A stretch of 11,330 nucleotides of DNA from an uncultured Oscillibacter sp. (GCA_948902155.1 CAQVQZ010000056.1:1-11330), one strand, 5' to 3'. Shown: positions 1 through 7,092, counted from the first letter of the stretch. Notes: generated by a model not told the origin, from the letters alone. Program-made: numbers and translations.

Positions 1-1196
1 TCCAGTCCGCCGAGAGCTTCGAGGACAAGAACCGCATCGAGCTCCAGTTCATCGGTTCCAGCGGCCGCATCCAGGTGTCCACCTCCGGCCTGACGGCGGG
101 CACCTCGCCGGGGACCGACGACATCCTCCGGGCCTTTCAGGAGAACGACATGGTTCCCTACCATGGCCGGGACCTGGAGACCGGGGAGGAGATTCTGGCC
201 GTGTCCTGCCCCCTGACCGTCAACAGCCGGGTGGTGGGCGTCATGCGGCTGGTGACCTCCCTGCGGGAGGTGGACCGGCAGGTCATGCTGGCGGTGCTGG
301 CCATCTTCCTCATTGCGCTGCTGTGCATGCTGATGGTAGTCATCTCCAATCTCCTGTTCATCAACAACGTGGTGGAGCCCGTGGCCGTGGTCACCGAGGC
401 CGCCAAGCGCATTTCCGCCGGGAGCTACGGCACCCGGATCGAAAACAAATACTCCGACGAGCTGGGGGAGCTGGTGGACAACATCAACGACATGTCCCTG
501 AAAATCAGCCAGAACGAGAAAATGAAAAGCGAGTTCATCTCCTCCGTCTCCCACGAGCTGCGGACCCCCCTCACCGCCATCAACGGCTGGGGGGAGACCA
601 TCCTGGACGACGGCCTCACCGACGACCCCGAGCAGCTCCGCCGGGGCATCCGGGTCATTGTCAACGAGTCCCGGCGGCTGTCCAACATGGTGGAGGAGCT
701 GCTGGAGTTCTCCAAGATGGAGGACGGGCATTTCACCCTCCAAATCGAGGACGTGGACCTTCAGGCGGAGCTGGAGGACGCCATTTTCACCTATCAGGAG
801 CTGTTCCGCCAGGACGGCATCGCCCTGGAGTACCACCCCGGCGACGGGGACCTGCCCCCCATCCAGGGGGACTCGGAGCGGCTGAAGCAGGTTTTCTGCA
901 ACGTGCTGGACAATGCCGCCAAGCACGGCGGCGCGGGGCGGCGCATCTCCGCCTCCATTCAGCAGGAGGGCGGGAGTCAGGTGGTCCGGATTCGGGACTA
1001 CGGTCCGGGGATTCCGGAGGAAGAGCTGCCGTTTGTGAAGCAGAAGTTTTACAAGGGGACTTCCCGCGCCAGAGGCAGCGGCATCGGCCTGGCGGTCTGC
1101 GACGAGATCATCGGCCTGCACGGCGGCAGCTTCACCATCGGCAACGCCGACGGCGGCGGGGCGGTGGTGACGATCAAGATGCCGGCGAGGGGATAG
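1..1196 (+). CDS. Sensor histidine kinase, 5'-truncated by the window edge
   Basis: This is a membrane-bound two-component sensor kinase that would autophosphorylate a histidine and pass the phosphate to a response regulator. The frame is open from base 3 to the TAG at 1194-1196, giving 397 residues with no in-frame stop. The true start therefore lies upstream, and the GTG at 75 is only an internal valine. In fragment numbering, residues 1-90 look like the end of an extracytoplasmic sensor domain, and about 94-120 form a strongly hydrophobic membrane helix. A HAMP linker follows (about 121-172), then the H-box SHELRTPLTAINGW with phospho-acceptor His184 (codon 552-554). The ATPase domain shows the N-box NVLDNAAKHG (300-309), G1 DYGPGIP (from 332) and G2 GSGIGLAV (about 358-366). 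All catalytic boxes look intact. The partner regulator is probably just upstream, outside the window. The signal sensed cannot be told from this fragment. Confidence 0.93.
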   Translation, partial: QSAESFEDKNRIELQFIGSSGRIQVSTSGLTAGTSPGTDDILRAFQENDMVPYHGRDLETGEEILAVSCPLTVNSRVVGVMRLVTSLREVDRQVMLAVLAIFLIALLCMLMVVISNLLFINNVVEPVAVVTEAAKRISAGSYGTRIENKYSDELGELVDNINDMSLKISQNEKMKSEFISSVSHELRTPLTAINGWGETILDDGLTDDPEQLRRGIRVIVNESRRLSNMVEELLEFSKMEDGHFTLQIEDVDLQAELEDAIFTYQELFRQDGIALEYHPGDGDLPPIQGDSERLKQVFCNVLDNAAKHGGAGRRISASIQQEGGSQVVRIRDYGPGIPEEELPFVKQKFYKGTSRARGSGIGLAVCDEIIGLHGGSFTIGNADGGGAVVTIKMPARG

Positions 1197-1214
1197 GGCG
1201 CGGGCCGCCCAGCC

Positions 1215-1234
1215 TCAAACAACCGTTTGATTTT
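1215..1234 (+). terminator. Possible weak terminator after the histidine kinase gene
   Basis: TCAAAC (1215-1220) and GTTTGA (1225-1230) form a perfect 6-bp stem with an AACC loop, followed by TTTT. The stem is AT-rich and the T-run short, so termination would be inefficient. The right arm overlaps the -35 element of the next promoter. Confidence 0.3.
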
Positions 1235-1255
1235 CCCGTAAATCCATGCTATACT
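1227..1255 (+). promoter_or_regulatory. Sigma-A-type extended -10 promoter of the yqhQ-like gene
   Basis: A -35 TTGATT (1227-1232), a 17-bp spacer and a -10 TATACT (1250-1255) are preceded by TG at 1247-1248, making an extended -10. The expected start of transcription, about 1262, leaves a leader of roughly 20 bases before the ATG at 1282. It probably serves the yqhQ-like, prmC and pspC genes together. Confidence 0.7.
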
Positions 1256-1281
1256 ATACCAAGCGACAGAAAGGAACTCCC

Positions 1282-2259
1282 ATGGCAGACGAAAAAAGCA
1301 AATCCTGCGCCTTCCGCACCAGCATCGGCGGACAGGCGCTGATTGAAGGCATCCTGATGCGCGGACCGGAAAAACAGGCCATCGTCGTCCGGGACCAGGA
1401 GGGGACCCTGGTGGAGAAGGTGGAGGAACTCCGCTTCATCAAGGACCGCTTCCCCATCCTGGGCGTGCCCCTGATTCGGGGGACCGTCAATTTCCTGGAC
1501 TCCATGGTCAACGGCGTGAAGGCGCTGATGTACTCCGCCGACTTCTACCCCGAGGAGGAGGCCGCGAAGCCCTCCAAATTCGAGCTGTGGCTGGAAAAGC
1601 ACCTGTCCAGCAAGAAGCTGGAGAGCGCCGTGGTGGCCCTGGCCGTGGTGCTGGGCGTGGGCATGTCCGTGTTCTTGTTCATGGTCCTGCCGACGCTGCT
1701 GACGGGGGGCATCCTCCACTTCTTCCCCGGATTCCCTCTCTGGGGACGGAATCTGGTGGAGGGCATTCTGAAAATCGCCATTTTCCTCATTTACCTCATT
1801 GCCTGTTCCCGGCAGAAGGACATTTACCGGGTCTTCCAATACCACGGCGCGGAGCACAAGACCATCTTCTGCTACGAGGCCGGGCTGCCGCTGACGGTGG
1901 AAAACGTCCGCATCCAGCCCCGGCACCATCCCCGCTGCGGGACGAGCTTCCTGTTTGTGGTGATTTTCGTTTCGATTTTGTTTTCCAGCGTGGTGTTCGG
2001 CGTCTGGCCCATCACCAACGCCTGGTTAAGAACGGCGGTGCATCTCCTGCTGCTGCCCCTGGTGGTGGGCGTGACCTACGAGTTTAACCGCTGGGTAGGG
2101 CGGCACGTACAGGAGAGCCGTCTGGCGCAGATTCTGACCGCGCCGGGACTATGGATGCAGAATTTCACCACCAACGAGCCGGACGACGGGATGATCGAAT
2201 GCGCCATCCGGTCCCTGGAGCTGGTGCTGCCCTCGGAGAAGGGGAAGGACGCTTGGTGA
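1282..2259 (+). CDS. DUF1385 (YqhQ-like) multipass membrane protein
   Basis: This 325-residue integral membrane protein belongs to the DUF1385 family, named after B. subtilis YqhQ, whose biochemical role I cannot state. Family signatures are visible: GGQALIEGILMRGP (16-29), RGTVNFLDSMVNG (66-78), YHGAEHKTI (187-195), HPRCGTSF (216-223) and a C-terminal TTNEPDD (297-302). Four hydrophobic segments lie at about 116-138, 158-175, 222-241 and 250-267. The start is placed at ATG 1282 because AAAGGA lies just upstream and the protein then begins MADEKS. An in-frame ATG at 1246 overlaps the -10 element and adds 12 unconserved residues. The gene lies upstream of prmC, a common pairing in Clostridia, and both probably share the promoter at 1227-1255. 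The conserved His and Cys motifs near membrane segments could bind a metal or substrate, but that is inference. Confidence 0.9.
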   Translation: MADEKSKSCAFRTSIGGQALIEGILMRGPEKQAIVVRDQEGTLVEKVEELRFIKDRFPILGVPLIRGTVNFLDSMVNGVKALMYSADFYPEEEAAKPSKFELWLEKHLSSKKLESAVVALAVVLGVGMSVFLFMVLPTLLTGGILHFFPGFPLWGRNLVEGILKIAIFLIYLIACSRQKDIYRVFQYHGAEHKTIFCYEAGLPLTVENVRIQPRHHPRCGTSFLFVVIFVSILFSSVVFGVWPITNAWLRTAVHLLLLPLVVGVTYEFNRWVGRHVQESRLAQILTAPGLWMQNFTTNEPDDGMIECAIRSLELVLPSEKGKDAW

Positions 2260-2320
2260 GGGGAAGCGGCTTTCCCCCTTCGCAAAATCCCCACCCCAAC
2301 CAAAAGAGAGGTGCCCCCCC

Positions 2321-3187
2321 ATGGCCATAACCTACAACGACCTATACCTGGACGTCCGCCAGCAGCTCCGCATGGCCGGCATCGAGTCCTCCACCCTGGA
2401 AGCCCGGGAGCTGGTCTGCTTCGGCACCGGCAAGAGCCGGGAGGAACTGACGCGGGACAGCCGCCTTTACGCCTCCCCGGAGCGGGAGGAGCGGGTCCGG
2501 CGGCTGGTCCGGCGGCGGCTGGCCGGGGAGCCGGTGGCCTACCTCATCGGCGAATGGGAGTTCTACGGCCTGCCCCTGGACATCTCCCAGGACGTGCTCA
2601 TCCCCCGCGCCGACACGGAGGTCCTGGCCGATCAGGCCATCGCCTACATCCAGACCCTGGGGGAGTGCCGGGTCCTGGACCTCTGCGCCGGAAGCGGGTG
2701 CATCGGGCTGGCCATCGCCTCCCAGGCCCCCCAGGCCAAGGTGGTGCTGGGAGAAATCCACGACAGCGCCCTGAAAATCTGCCGCCAGAACATCCGGCGG
2801 AACGGCCTCTCCAGCCGGGTGGTCCCCGTCCAGATGGACGCGCTGGAAAAGCCCTCCCGGTCCCTGGGAGAATTTCAGTGCATCGTCAGCAACCCGCCCT
2901 ATATCCCCACCGGGGACATCCCCGGCCTGGAAGTTTCCGTCCGGGACTACGAGCCCCATCTGGCCCTGGACGGCGGCGAGGACGGCCTGGACTTTTACCG
3001 GGTCATCACACGGGACTGGCGGGATGCGCTGTGCCCTGGCGGGCGGCTGTTCTTCGAGGTCGGTATCGGCCAGGCGGACAGCGTCCTGCGTCTCATGCGG
3101 GCCCAGGGCTTTGGGGACCTCCAGGTCATCAAGGACCACCATAAAATACCCCGAGTGGTGTTGGGTACCCTCTACCAGGAGATTTGA
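2321..3187 (+). CDS. prmC: Release factor glutamine methyltransferase PrmC
   Basis: PrmC (also called HemK) uses S-adenosylmethionine to N5-methylate the glutamine of the GGQ motif in peptide chain release factors, which improves translation termination. The 288-residue length is typical. The N-terminal helical substrate domain covers about 1-85. The VLIPRADTE segment (92-100) precedes the Rossmann methyltransferase domain. The SAM-binding loop LDLCAGSGCIGLA lies at 119-131, and the signature NPPY at 191-194 holds the target glutamine amide. GAGAGGTG (2306-2313) ends 7 bases before the ATG. The yqhQ-like gene ends 61 bases upstream, and a pspC gene starts 16 bases downstream with its own Shine-Dalgarno, so the three are probably cotranscribed. 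In many Clostridia prfA lies beside prmC; it is not in this window. Confidence 0.95.
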   Translation: MAITYNDLYLDVRQQLRMAGIESSTLEARELVCFGTGKSREELTRDSRLYASPEREERVRRLVRRRLAGEPVAYLIGEWEFYGLPLDISQDVLIPRADTEVLADQAIAYIQTLGECRVLDLCAGSGCIGLAIASQAPQAKVVLGEIHDSALKICRQNIRRNGLSSRVVPVQMDALEKPSRSLGEFQCIVSNPPYIPTGDIPGLEVSVRDYEPHLALDGGEDGLDFYRVITRDWRDALCPGGRLFFEVGIGQADSVLRLMRAQGFGDLQVIKDHHKIPRVVLGTLYQEI

Positions 3188-3203
3188 AAAAGGAGTGTGC
3201 GAG

Positions 3204-3398
3204 ATGGAAAAAAGACTTTATAAAATTGACCAAGGAAAGATGGTGGACGGCGTGTGCGGCGGCATCGCCCAGTATTTCGGCCTGGACCCCACCCTGGTCC
3301 GGCTGGCCTGGATTCTGTTCACCGCCATGGGCGTCAGCGGCATCATCGCCTACATCATCGCCGCCGTTATCATCCCCAGGGAGCCGTACGATCTGTAA
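3204..3398 (+). CDS. PspC-domain small membrane protein
   Basis: This 64-residue protein is made almost entirely of one PspC domain. It has a basic N-terminus (MEKRLYKIDQGKMVDG), the family core VCGGIAQYFGLDPTLVRL (17-34), and one hydrophobic helix at about 33-58 ending in IIPRE. PspC domains occur in the phage-shock envelope-stress system and, as stand-alone proteins like this one, in many Firmicutes, where their role is poorly defined. The start at ATG 3204 is set by AGGAG (3191-3195), 8 bases away, and by the conserved N-terminus. The same frame stays open upstream into prmC, but that part has no family resemblance. It follows prmC by 16 bases and is probably the last gene of that unit. 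No terminator hairpin is visible between it and recA, so readthrough into recA is possible. Confidence 0.88.
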   Translation: MEKRLYKIDQGKMVDGVCGGIAQYFGLDPTLVRLAWILFTAMGVSGIIAYIIAAVIIPREPYDL

Positions 3399-3406
3399 AA
3401 ATACAT

Positions 3407-3436
3407 TTGATTTCTATTTTATAAACTACCTATAAA
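3407..3436 (+). promoter_or_regulatory. recA promoter without a visible SOS box
   Basis: TTGATT (3407-3412) and TATAAA (3431-3436), separated by 18 bp, sit in a markedly AT-rich 58-base gap. The expected start of transcription is near 3443. No GAAC-N4-GTTC (Gram-positive LexA box) was found between 3380 and 3456. Confidence 0.6.
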
Positions 3437-3456
3437 ATTATCAGGAGGTTCATTCC

Positions 3457-4572
3457 ATGGCAAAGGACAAAGCGCCCCTGCCTTCCGCCGCACCGGCGGC
3501 GGATAAGAAAAAAGCCATCGACAGCGCCATGAGCCAGATCGAAAAAATGTACGGCAAAGGCTCCATCATGCGTCTGGGAGACCGGACCGCCATGAACGTG
3601 GAGTACATCCCCACCGGCTCCCTGGCGCTGGACGTGGCCCTGGGCATCGGGGGCCTGCCCAAGGGGCGGATCATCGAGATTTACGGGCCGGAGTCCTCCG
3701 GCAAGACCACCCTGGCCCTCCATGTGGTGGCGGAGGCCCAGAAGCAGGGGGGCGAGGTGGCCTTCGTGGACGCGGAGCACGCCCTGGACCCCACCTATGC
3801 CCACGCCCTGGGCGTGAAGGTGGAGGACATGCTGATTTCCCAGCCGGACACCGGTGAGCAGGCCCTGGAAATCACCGAGGCCCTGGTCCGCTCCGGGGCC
3901 ATCGACGTGATCGTGGTGGACTCCGTGGCGGCGCTGGTGCCTCGCGCCGAGATCGAGGGCGAGATGGGCGACAGCTACGTGGGCCTCCACGCCCGCCTCA
4001 TGAGCCAGGCCCTGCGGAAGCTCACCGGCGCCATCGGCAAGACCAACACCATCGTCATCTTCATCAACCAGCTCCGGGAAAAGGTGGGCGTCATGTACGG
4101 CAACCCGGAGGTCACCACCGGCGGCCGGGCCCTGAAATTCTACGCCTCCGTCCGCATCGACGTGCGCCGGGTGGAGGCCCTGAAAAACGGCAGCGAGATC
4201 ATCGGCAACCGGACCCGCGCCAAGGTGGTCAAGAACAAAATGGCGCCCCCCTTCCGGGAGGCGGAGTTCGATATCATGTACGGCGAGGGCATCGCCCGGG
4301 AGGGCGAGCTCATCGACCTGGGCGTGAAGCTGGACCTGGTGCAGAAGGCCGGTTCCTGGTTCTCCATGGGGGAGACCCGCATCGGCCAGGGCCGGGACGC
4401 CGCCAAGCGCTACCTCCAGGAGAACCCCGAGGTCCGGGACAAGCTGGAGGAGGACATTCGTAAGAACTTTGATAAACTCATGAGCAATCAGGCCCGCGCC
4501 GCCGCCAAGGCCGCCGGACGGGCCGTGGACGTCAGCGCCGAGGACTTCGACGACTCCGGCGATGCGGATTGA
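3457..4572 (+). CDS. recA: Recombinase RecA
   Basis: RecA forms ATP-dependent filaments on single-stranded DNA, catalyses strand exchange in homologous recombination, and stimulates LexA self-cleavage. The 371-residue protein has an N-terminal extension of about 10 residues relative to short homologues. The core is complete: Walker A GPESSGKT (77-84), catalytic glutamate in DAEHALDP (E107), Walker B VIVVDS, the L1 region near [11 protein letters not shown] and the L2/DNA-contact stretch [12 protein letters not shown]. The C-terminal tail is acidic ([12 protein letters not shown]), as in most RecA proteins. AGGAGG (3443-3448) lies 8 bases before the ATG. The last 11 bases overlap recX. It has its own promoter just upstream. 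Nothing suggests truncation or an intein. Confidence 0.98.
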   Translation: MAKDKAPLPSAAPAADKKKAIDSAMSQIEKMYGKGSIMRLGDRTAMNVEYIPTGSLALDVALGIGGLPKGRIIEIYGPESSGKTTLALHVVAEAQKQGGEVAFVDAEHALDPTYAHALGVKVEDMLISQPDTGEQALEITEALVRSGAIDVIVVDSVAALVPRAEIEGEMGDSYVGLHARLMSQALRKLTGAIGKTNTIVIFINQLREKVGVMYGNPEVTTGGRALKFYASVRIDVRRVEALKNGSEIIGNRTRAKVVKNKMAPPFREAEFDIMYGEGIAREGELIDLGVKLDLVQKAGSWFSMGETRIGQGRDAAKRYLQENPEVRDKLEEDIRKNFDKLMSNQARAAAKAAGRAVDVSAEDFDDSGDAD

Positions 4573-5185
4573 GCGCGTCGAGGCTTCCCGGCACAAGAAG
4601 GGCCGCATCCTGGTCTTTCTGGAGGACGGGGCCTGTCTGAAAATCACGGAGCAGGAGCTGCTGGATTTCGGCCTCCGGGCGGGGGACGAGCTGGACGGGA
4701 AGGCCCTGGAGCGGCTGAAGGAAGCCGCCGGGGTTTCCAGCACCCGCGCCGCCGCAGCGGACCTCATCGGCAAGCGGGCCATGAGCCGCCGGGACCTGGA
4801 GAAGAAGCTCCGGGAAAAAGGAGCCAGCGAGGCGGACGCCCACTATGCCGCCGAGTGGCTGGAGGCCATCGGGGCCATCGACGACGCGGCCTACGCCGCC
4901 GCGCTGGTCCGGCACTACGGCGGCATGGGCTACGGCCCCGCGCGGGTGCGGGAAAAGCTCTATGAAAAGGGCGTGCCCAAGGAGCTGTGGGAGGCCGCGC
5001 TGGAGGAACTGCCGGAGGGCGGCAGTCAGATCGACGCGTTTCTGACGAAGAAGCTCCGGGGCGGAGTCCCGGACGAGAAGGAAAAACGGCGTCTGACCAA
5101 CGCCCTGCTCCGCAGGGGCTTCTCCTGGGGAGAAGTCAAGGCGGCTTGGGGGCGGCTGGGAAATGCAATTGAAGAAGAATATTAA
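4562..5185 (+). CDS. recX: Regulatory protein RecX
   Basis: RecX binds RecA filaments and limits or modulates their activity. The 207-residue protein has the family layout: an N-terminal beta segment (about 1-50, [14 protein letters not shown]) followed by tandem three-helix repeats. These repeats show the features [33 protein letters not shown] (conserved DD..A/Y), [17 protein letters not shown] and a final [16 protein letters not shown]. The ATG at 4562 is 11 bases inside the end of recA. The nearest purine-rich site (GAGGA, 4540-4544) is 17 bases away, too far for an ordinary ribosome binding site. Translation is therefore probably coupled to recA, which would keep RecX well below RecA. 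The gene ends 5 bases before the stop codon of the convergent gene at 5191, with no terminator between. Confidence 0.93.
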   Translation: MRIERVEASRHKKGRILVFLEDGACLKITEQELLDFGLRAGDELDGKALERLKEAAGVSSTRAAAADLIGKRAMSRRDLEKKLREKGASEADAHYAAEWLEAIGAIDDAAYAAALVRHYGGMGYGPARVREKLYEKGVPKELWEAALEELPEGGSQIDAFLTKKLRGGVPDEKEKRRLTNALLRRGFSWGEVKAAWGRLGNAIEEEY

Positions 5186-5190
5186 AGTCC

Positions 5191-5442
5191 CTATGGAAGT
5201 TCTTCTAAAAGCTGTATCATGAGCTGCGCCCCAAACCGCACGCCGGTATAAAAAGACTGCTCCGCCTGTGTGTCCGCAAGGACGCATATCCCGCGCTTCA
5301 GCTTTTCCGCAGCTTCTTCATTTACCGCGCGGAGCTGAGTGGCAACCTGCCGCTCTTCTATAGTCCTGGGGTCGTCCAAACAGCAAATCGCCTGGTGCGA
5401 AAGTGGGTCGTCGCGATAGAGAGCACTCAAAATATCAAGCAT
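5191..5442 (-). CDS. Small DUF6809-like protein of unknown function
   Basis: This is an 83-residue, probably cytoplasmic protein with no membrane segment and no known catalytic motif. It starts MLDILSALYRDD, has a charged helical middle (ERQVATQLRAVNEEAAEKLKR), and ends in a segment running SFYTGVRFGAQLMIQLLEEL. This layout, with a C-terminal F-x-G-x-R-x-G-x-x-L-M motif, resembles small Firmicutes proteins I recall as DUF6809. The assignment is from memory and moderate in strength. Function is unknown. AAAGGA lies 10 bases before the ATG on the minus strand, and a strong promoter lies at 5484-5512. It diverges from the XRE repressor gene at 5522, and base composition here is visibly less GC-rich than in recX or rimO. 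A partner role with the repressor is plausible but unproven. Confidence 0.7.
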   Translation of the reverse strand: MLDILSALYRDDPLSHQAICCLDDPRTIEERQVATQLRAVNEEAAEKLKRGICVLADTQAEQSFYTGVRFGAQLMIQLLEELP

Positions 5443-5471
5443 GGTTACGCTGTCCTTTCAACTATTTACTT

Positions 5472-5498
5472 TTAGTAGATTCTATGATAATCTACTAA
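5472..5498. promoter_or_regulatory. Inverted-repeat operator between the divergent XRE and DUF6809-like genes
   Basis: TTAGTAGATT (5472-5481) and AATCTACTAA (5489-5498) are perfect 10-bp inverted arms around a 7-bp spacer, with centres about 17 bp apart. It covers the -10 element of the minus-strand promoter and lies upstream of the XRE gene. The position suggests autoregulation by the XRE protein; binding itself is inferred. Confidence 0.72.
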
Positions 5499-5512
5499 TC
5501 GTAAAATGTCAA
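5484..5512 (-). promoter_or_regulatory. Promoter of the DUF6809-like gene
   Basis: Read on the minus strand, a perfect -35 TTGACA (5507-5512), a 17-bp spacer and a -10 TATCAT (5484-5489) face the gene ending at 5191. The spacer and -10 are largely covered by the inverted repeat at 5472-5498, so a bound repressor would block it. A plus-strand promoter for the XRE gene is less clear: TATGAT (5483-5488) or GATAAT (5486-5491) could be its -10, but neither has a good -35 at normal spacing. Confidence 0.65.
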
Positions 5513-5521
5513 GGGGTTTTT

Positions 5522-5773
5522 ATGCAAAAATTCATTTTATTTGATGAACGGCTTTCTCTCTTGCGCAAGCAGGCCGGCATCAGCCAAAAACAGCTGGGGG
5601 AGGTCGTGGGACTTTCCAACAAAGCAATCTGCACGCTGGAAAATGGAACGAGAGAAACCACCTTTGAAAAGCTGGTGCTTCTGGCGAAGTATTTCCACGT
5701 TTCCACAGACTATCTGCTGGGTGTTACCGACGACCCCACGTGGCGCGGCGTCCCGCTGGAGGAGGAACCATGA
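5522..5773 (+). CDS. XRE-family helix-turn-helix transcriptional regulator
   Basis: This 83-residue protein is little more than one Cro/C1-type DNA-binding domain. Residues 8-66 carry the five-helix fold: RLSLLRKQAGISQKQLGEVVG, the recognition helix around LSNKAICTLENG (31-42), and the closing LAKYFHVSTDYLLGVTDDP typical of the family. Only a short acidic tail follows, with no effector or peptidase domain. The start at ATG 5522 is chosen because AAGGGG (5511-5516) lies 5 bases upstream and the domain begins there. An in-frame start at 5441 would translate through the operator. It probably represses the divergent gene at 5191 and itself through the inverted repeat at 5472-5498. Its TGA overlaps the rimO ATG (ATGA, 5770-5773), so rimO appears to be translated from the same message. 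Base composition is more AT-rich than the flanks, consistent with acquisition. Confidence 0.88.
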   Translation: MQKFILFDERLSLLRKQAGISQKQLGEVVGLSNKAICTLENGTRETTFEKLVLLAKYFHVSTDYLLGVTDDPTWRGVPLEEEP

Positions 5774-7092
5774 ACTACAAAATCGCCTTCGTCTCCCTGG
5801 GCTGCGCCAAGAACCAGGTGAACTGCGAACAGATGATGTCCCTGGTCCAGTCTGCGGGCCACGAGATCGTCCCGGACCCCGCCGGGGCCGACGTGGCCGT
5901 GGTCAACACCTGCGGCTTCCTGGCCTCCGCCTGTGAGGAGGCCATCGGCCACATCCTGGACCTCTCCCAGCTGAAACAGGCCGGACAGCTGAAAAAAATC
6001 CTCGTCACCGGCTGCATGGCCCAGCGCTACAAGGCCGACGTGCTGGAAGAGCTGCCGGAGGTGGACGGCGTTCTGGGCACCGGCAGCTACGGCGACATTG
6101 CCGCCGCCGTGGCCGAGGTCATGGAGCAGGGCCTCCGCCCCTGCCGCCTGGGGAACATCCACACCGCCCCCCAGAACGGCCCCCGCATCCTCTCCACGCC
6201 TCCCTGGTTCGCCTACCTCCGCATTGCCGAGGGCTGCGACAACCACTGCGCCTACTGCGTCATCCCCTCCCTCCGGGGGAAGTACCGGAGCCGCCCCATG
6301 GGCGAGCTGCTGGACGAGGCCGCAGAGCTGGCCTCCGCCGGGGTGAAGGAACTGCTGGTCATCGCCCAGGACATCACCCGTTACGGCACGGATTTGAACG
6401 GGGAGCACCAGCTGGCCGCCCTGCTCCGGGAGCTCTGCAAGCTGGATTTCCATTGGATACGCCTCCATTACCTCTATCCGGACGAGATCACGGAGGAATT
6501 GATCGAGGTTATCGCCTCGGAGCCGAAAATCCTGCCCTACCTGGACATCCCCATCCAGCATTGCAACGACGGCATTTTGAAAGCCATGAACCGCCGGGAT
6601 ACCAAGGAATCCATCCGGTCGCTGTTCCGGACCCTCCGGGAGCGCATCCCTGGCCTGGTCCTCCGGACCAGCCTCATCGCCGGGCTTCCCGGCGAGGGAG
6701 AGGCGGAGTTCGAGGAGCTGTGCCAGTTTCTCCGGGAGCAGAAGATCGAGCGGGCGGGGGTGTTCCCCTTCTCTCCGGAGGACGGGACCCGGGCGGCTCA
6801 GATGGAGCACGTGGACGCGGAGGAAGCCGCCCGCCGGGCGGAGGTCGCCGTGGACGTGCAGTCCGACATTATCGACGCATATAACGAAAGCGTCCTGGGC
6901 GAAGAGCGGGAAATCCTCTGTGAAGGCTTCGACGGCCAGGCCCAGATGTACTTCGGCCGGAGCTACGCCGAGTCCCCGGAGATCGACGGGCGCGTCTGGT
7001 TCACGGCGGAGGACGGCCCGGAGCCGGGGGACTTCGTGACGGTCCGCCTCACCGGAGTCATGGACGGTGAGCTGACCGGGGAGCGGGTATGA
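5770..7092 (+). CDS. rimO: Ribosomal protein S12 methylthiotransferase RimO
   Basis: RimO is a radical-SAM iron-sulfur enzyme that adds a methylthio group to the beta-carbon of a conserved aspartate in ribosomal protein S12. At 440 residues it has the usual length. The N-terminal UPF0004 domain supplies three cluster cysteines: SLGCAKNQ (C12), VNTCGF (C48) and TGCMAQ (C82). The radical-SAM motif is EGCDNHCAYC (C156, C160, C163). DIPIQHCNDGILKAMNR resembles the usual RimO IPLQH stretch, and a C-terminal TRAM domain covers about 370-440. SLGC-K-N at the N-terminus favours RimO over MiaB, which has a GCQMN-type motif. The start is ATG 5770, after GGAGGAGGA (5758-5766); an in-frame start at 5740 lies inside the XRE gene and adds no conserved sequence. 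It overlaps the XRE gene upstream and the HhH gene downstream, each by an ATGA. Confidence 0.94.
   Translation: MNYKIAFVSLGCAKNQVNCEQMMSLVQSAGHEIVPDPAGADVAVVNTCGFLASACEEAIGHILDLSQLKQAGQLKKILVTGCMAQRYKADVLEELPEVDGVLGTGSYGDIAAAVAEVMEQGLRPCRLGNIHTAPQNGPRILSTPPWFAYLRIAEGCDNHCAYCVIPSLRGKYRSRPMGELLDEAAELASAGVKELLVIAQDITRYGTDLNGEHQLAALLRELCKLDFHWIRLHYLYPDEITEELIEVIASEPKILPYLDIPIQHCNDGILKAMNRRDTKESIRSLFRTLRERIPGLVLRTSLIAGLPGEGEAEFEELCQFLREQKIERAGVFPFSPEDGTRAAQMEHVDAEEAARRAEVAVDVQSDIIDAYNESVLGEEREILCEGFDGQAQMYFGRSYAESPEIDGRVWFTAEDGPEPGDFVTVRLTGVMDGELTGERV

Noticed and set aside
75..77. GTG as the start of the histidine kinase
   Set aside because: The frame is open to the window edge with protein-like sequence upstream, and no ribosome binding site is present.
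2260..2277. Hairpin GGGGAA...TTCCCC after the yqhQ-like gene
   Set aside because: No T-run follows, so it is not a convincing terminator; prmC is probably cotranscribed.
3430..4782. Minus-strand open frame antisense to recA
   Set aside because: It is a GC-driven shadow; recA accounts for the region completely.
5441..5521. Longer XRE protein starting at 5441
   Set aside because: It would translate the operator region, has no conserved residues there, and overlaps the start codon of the divergent gene.
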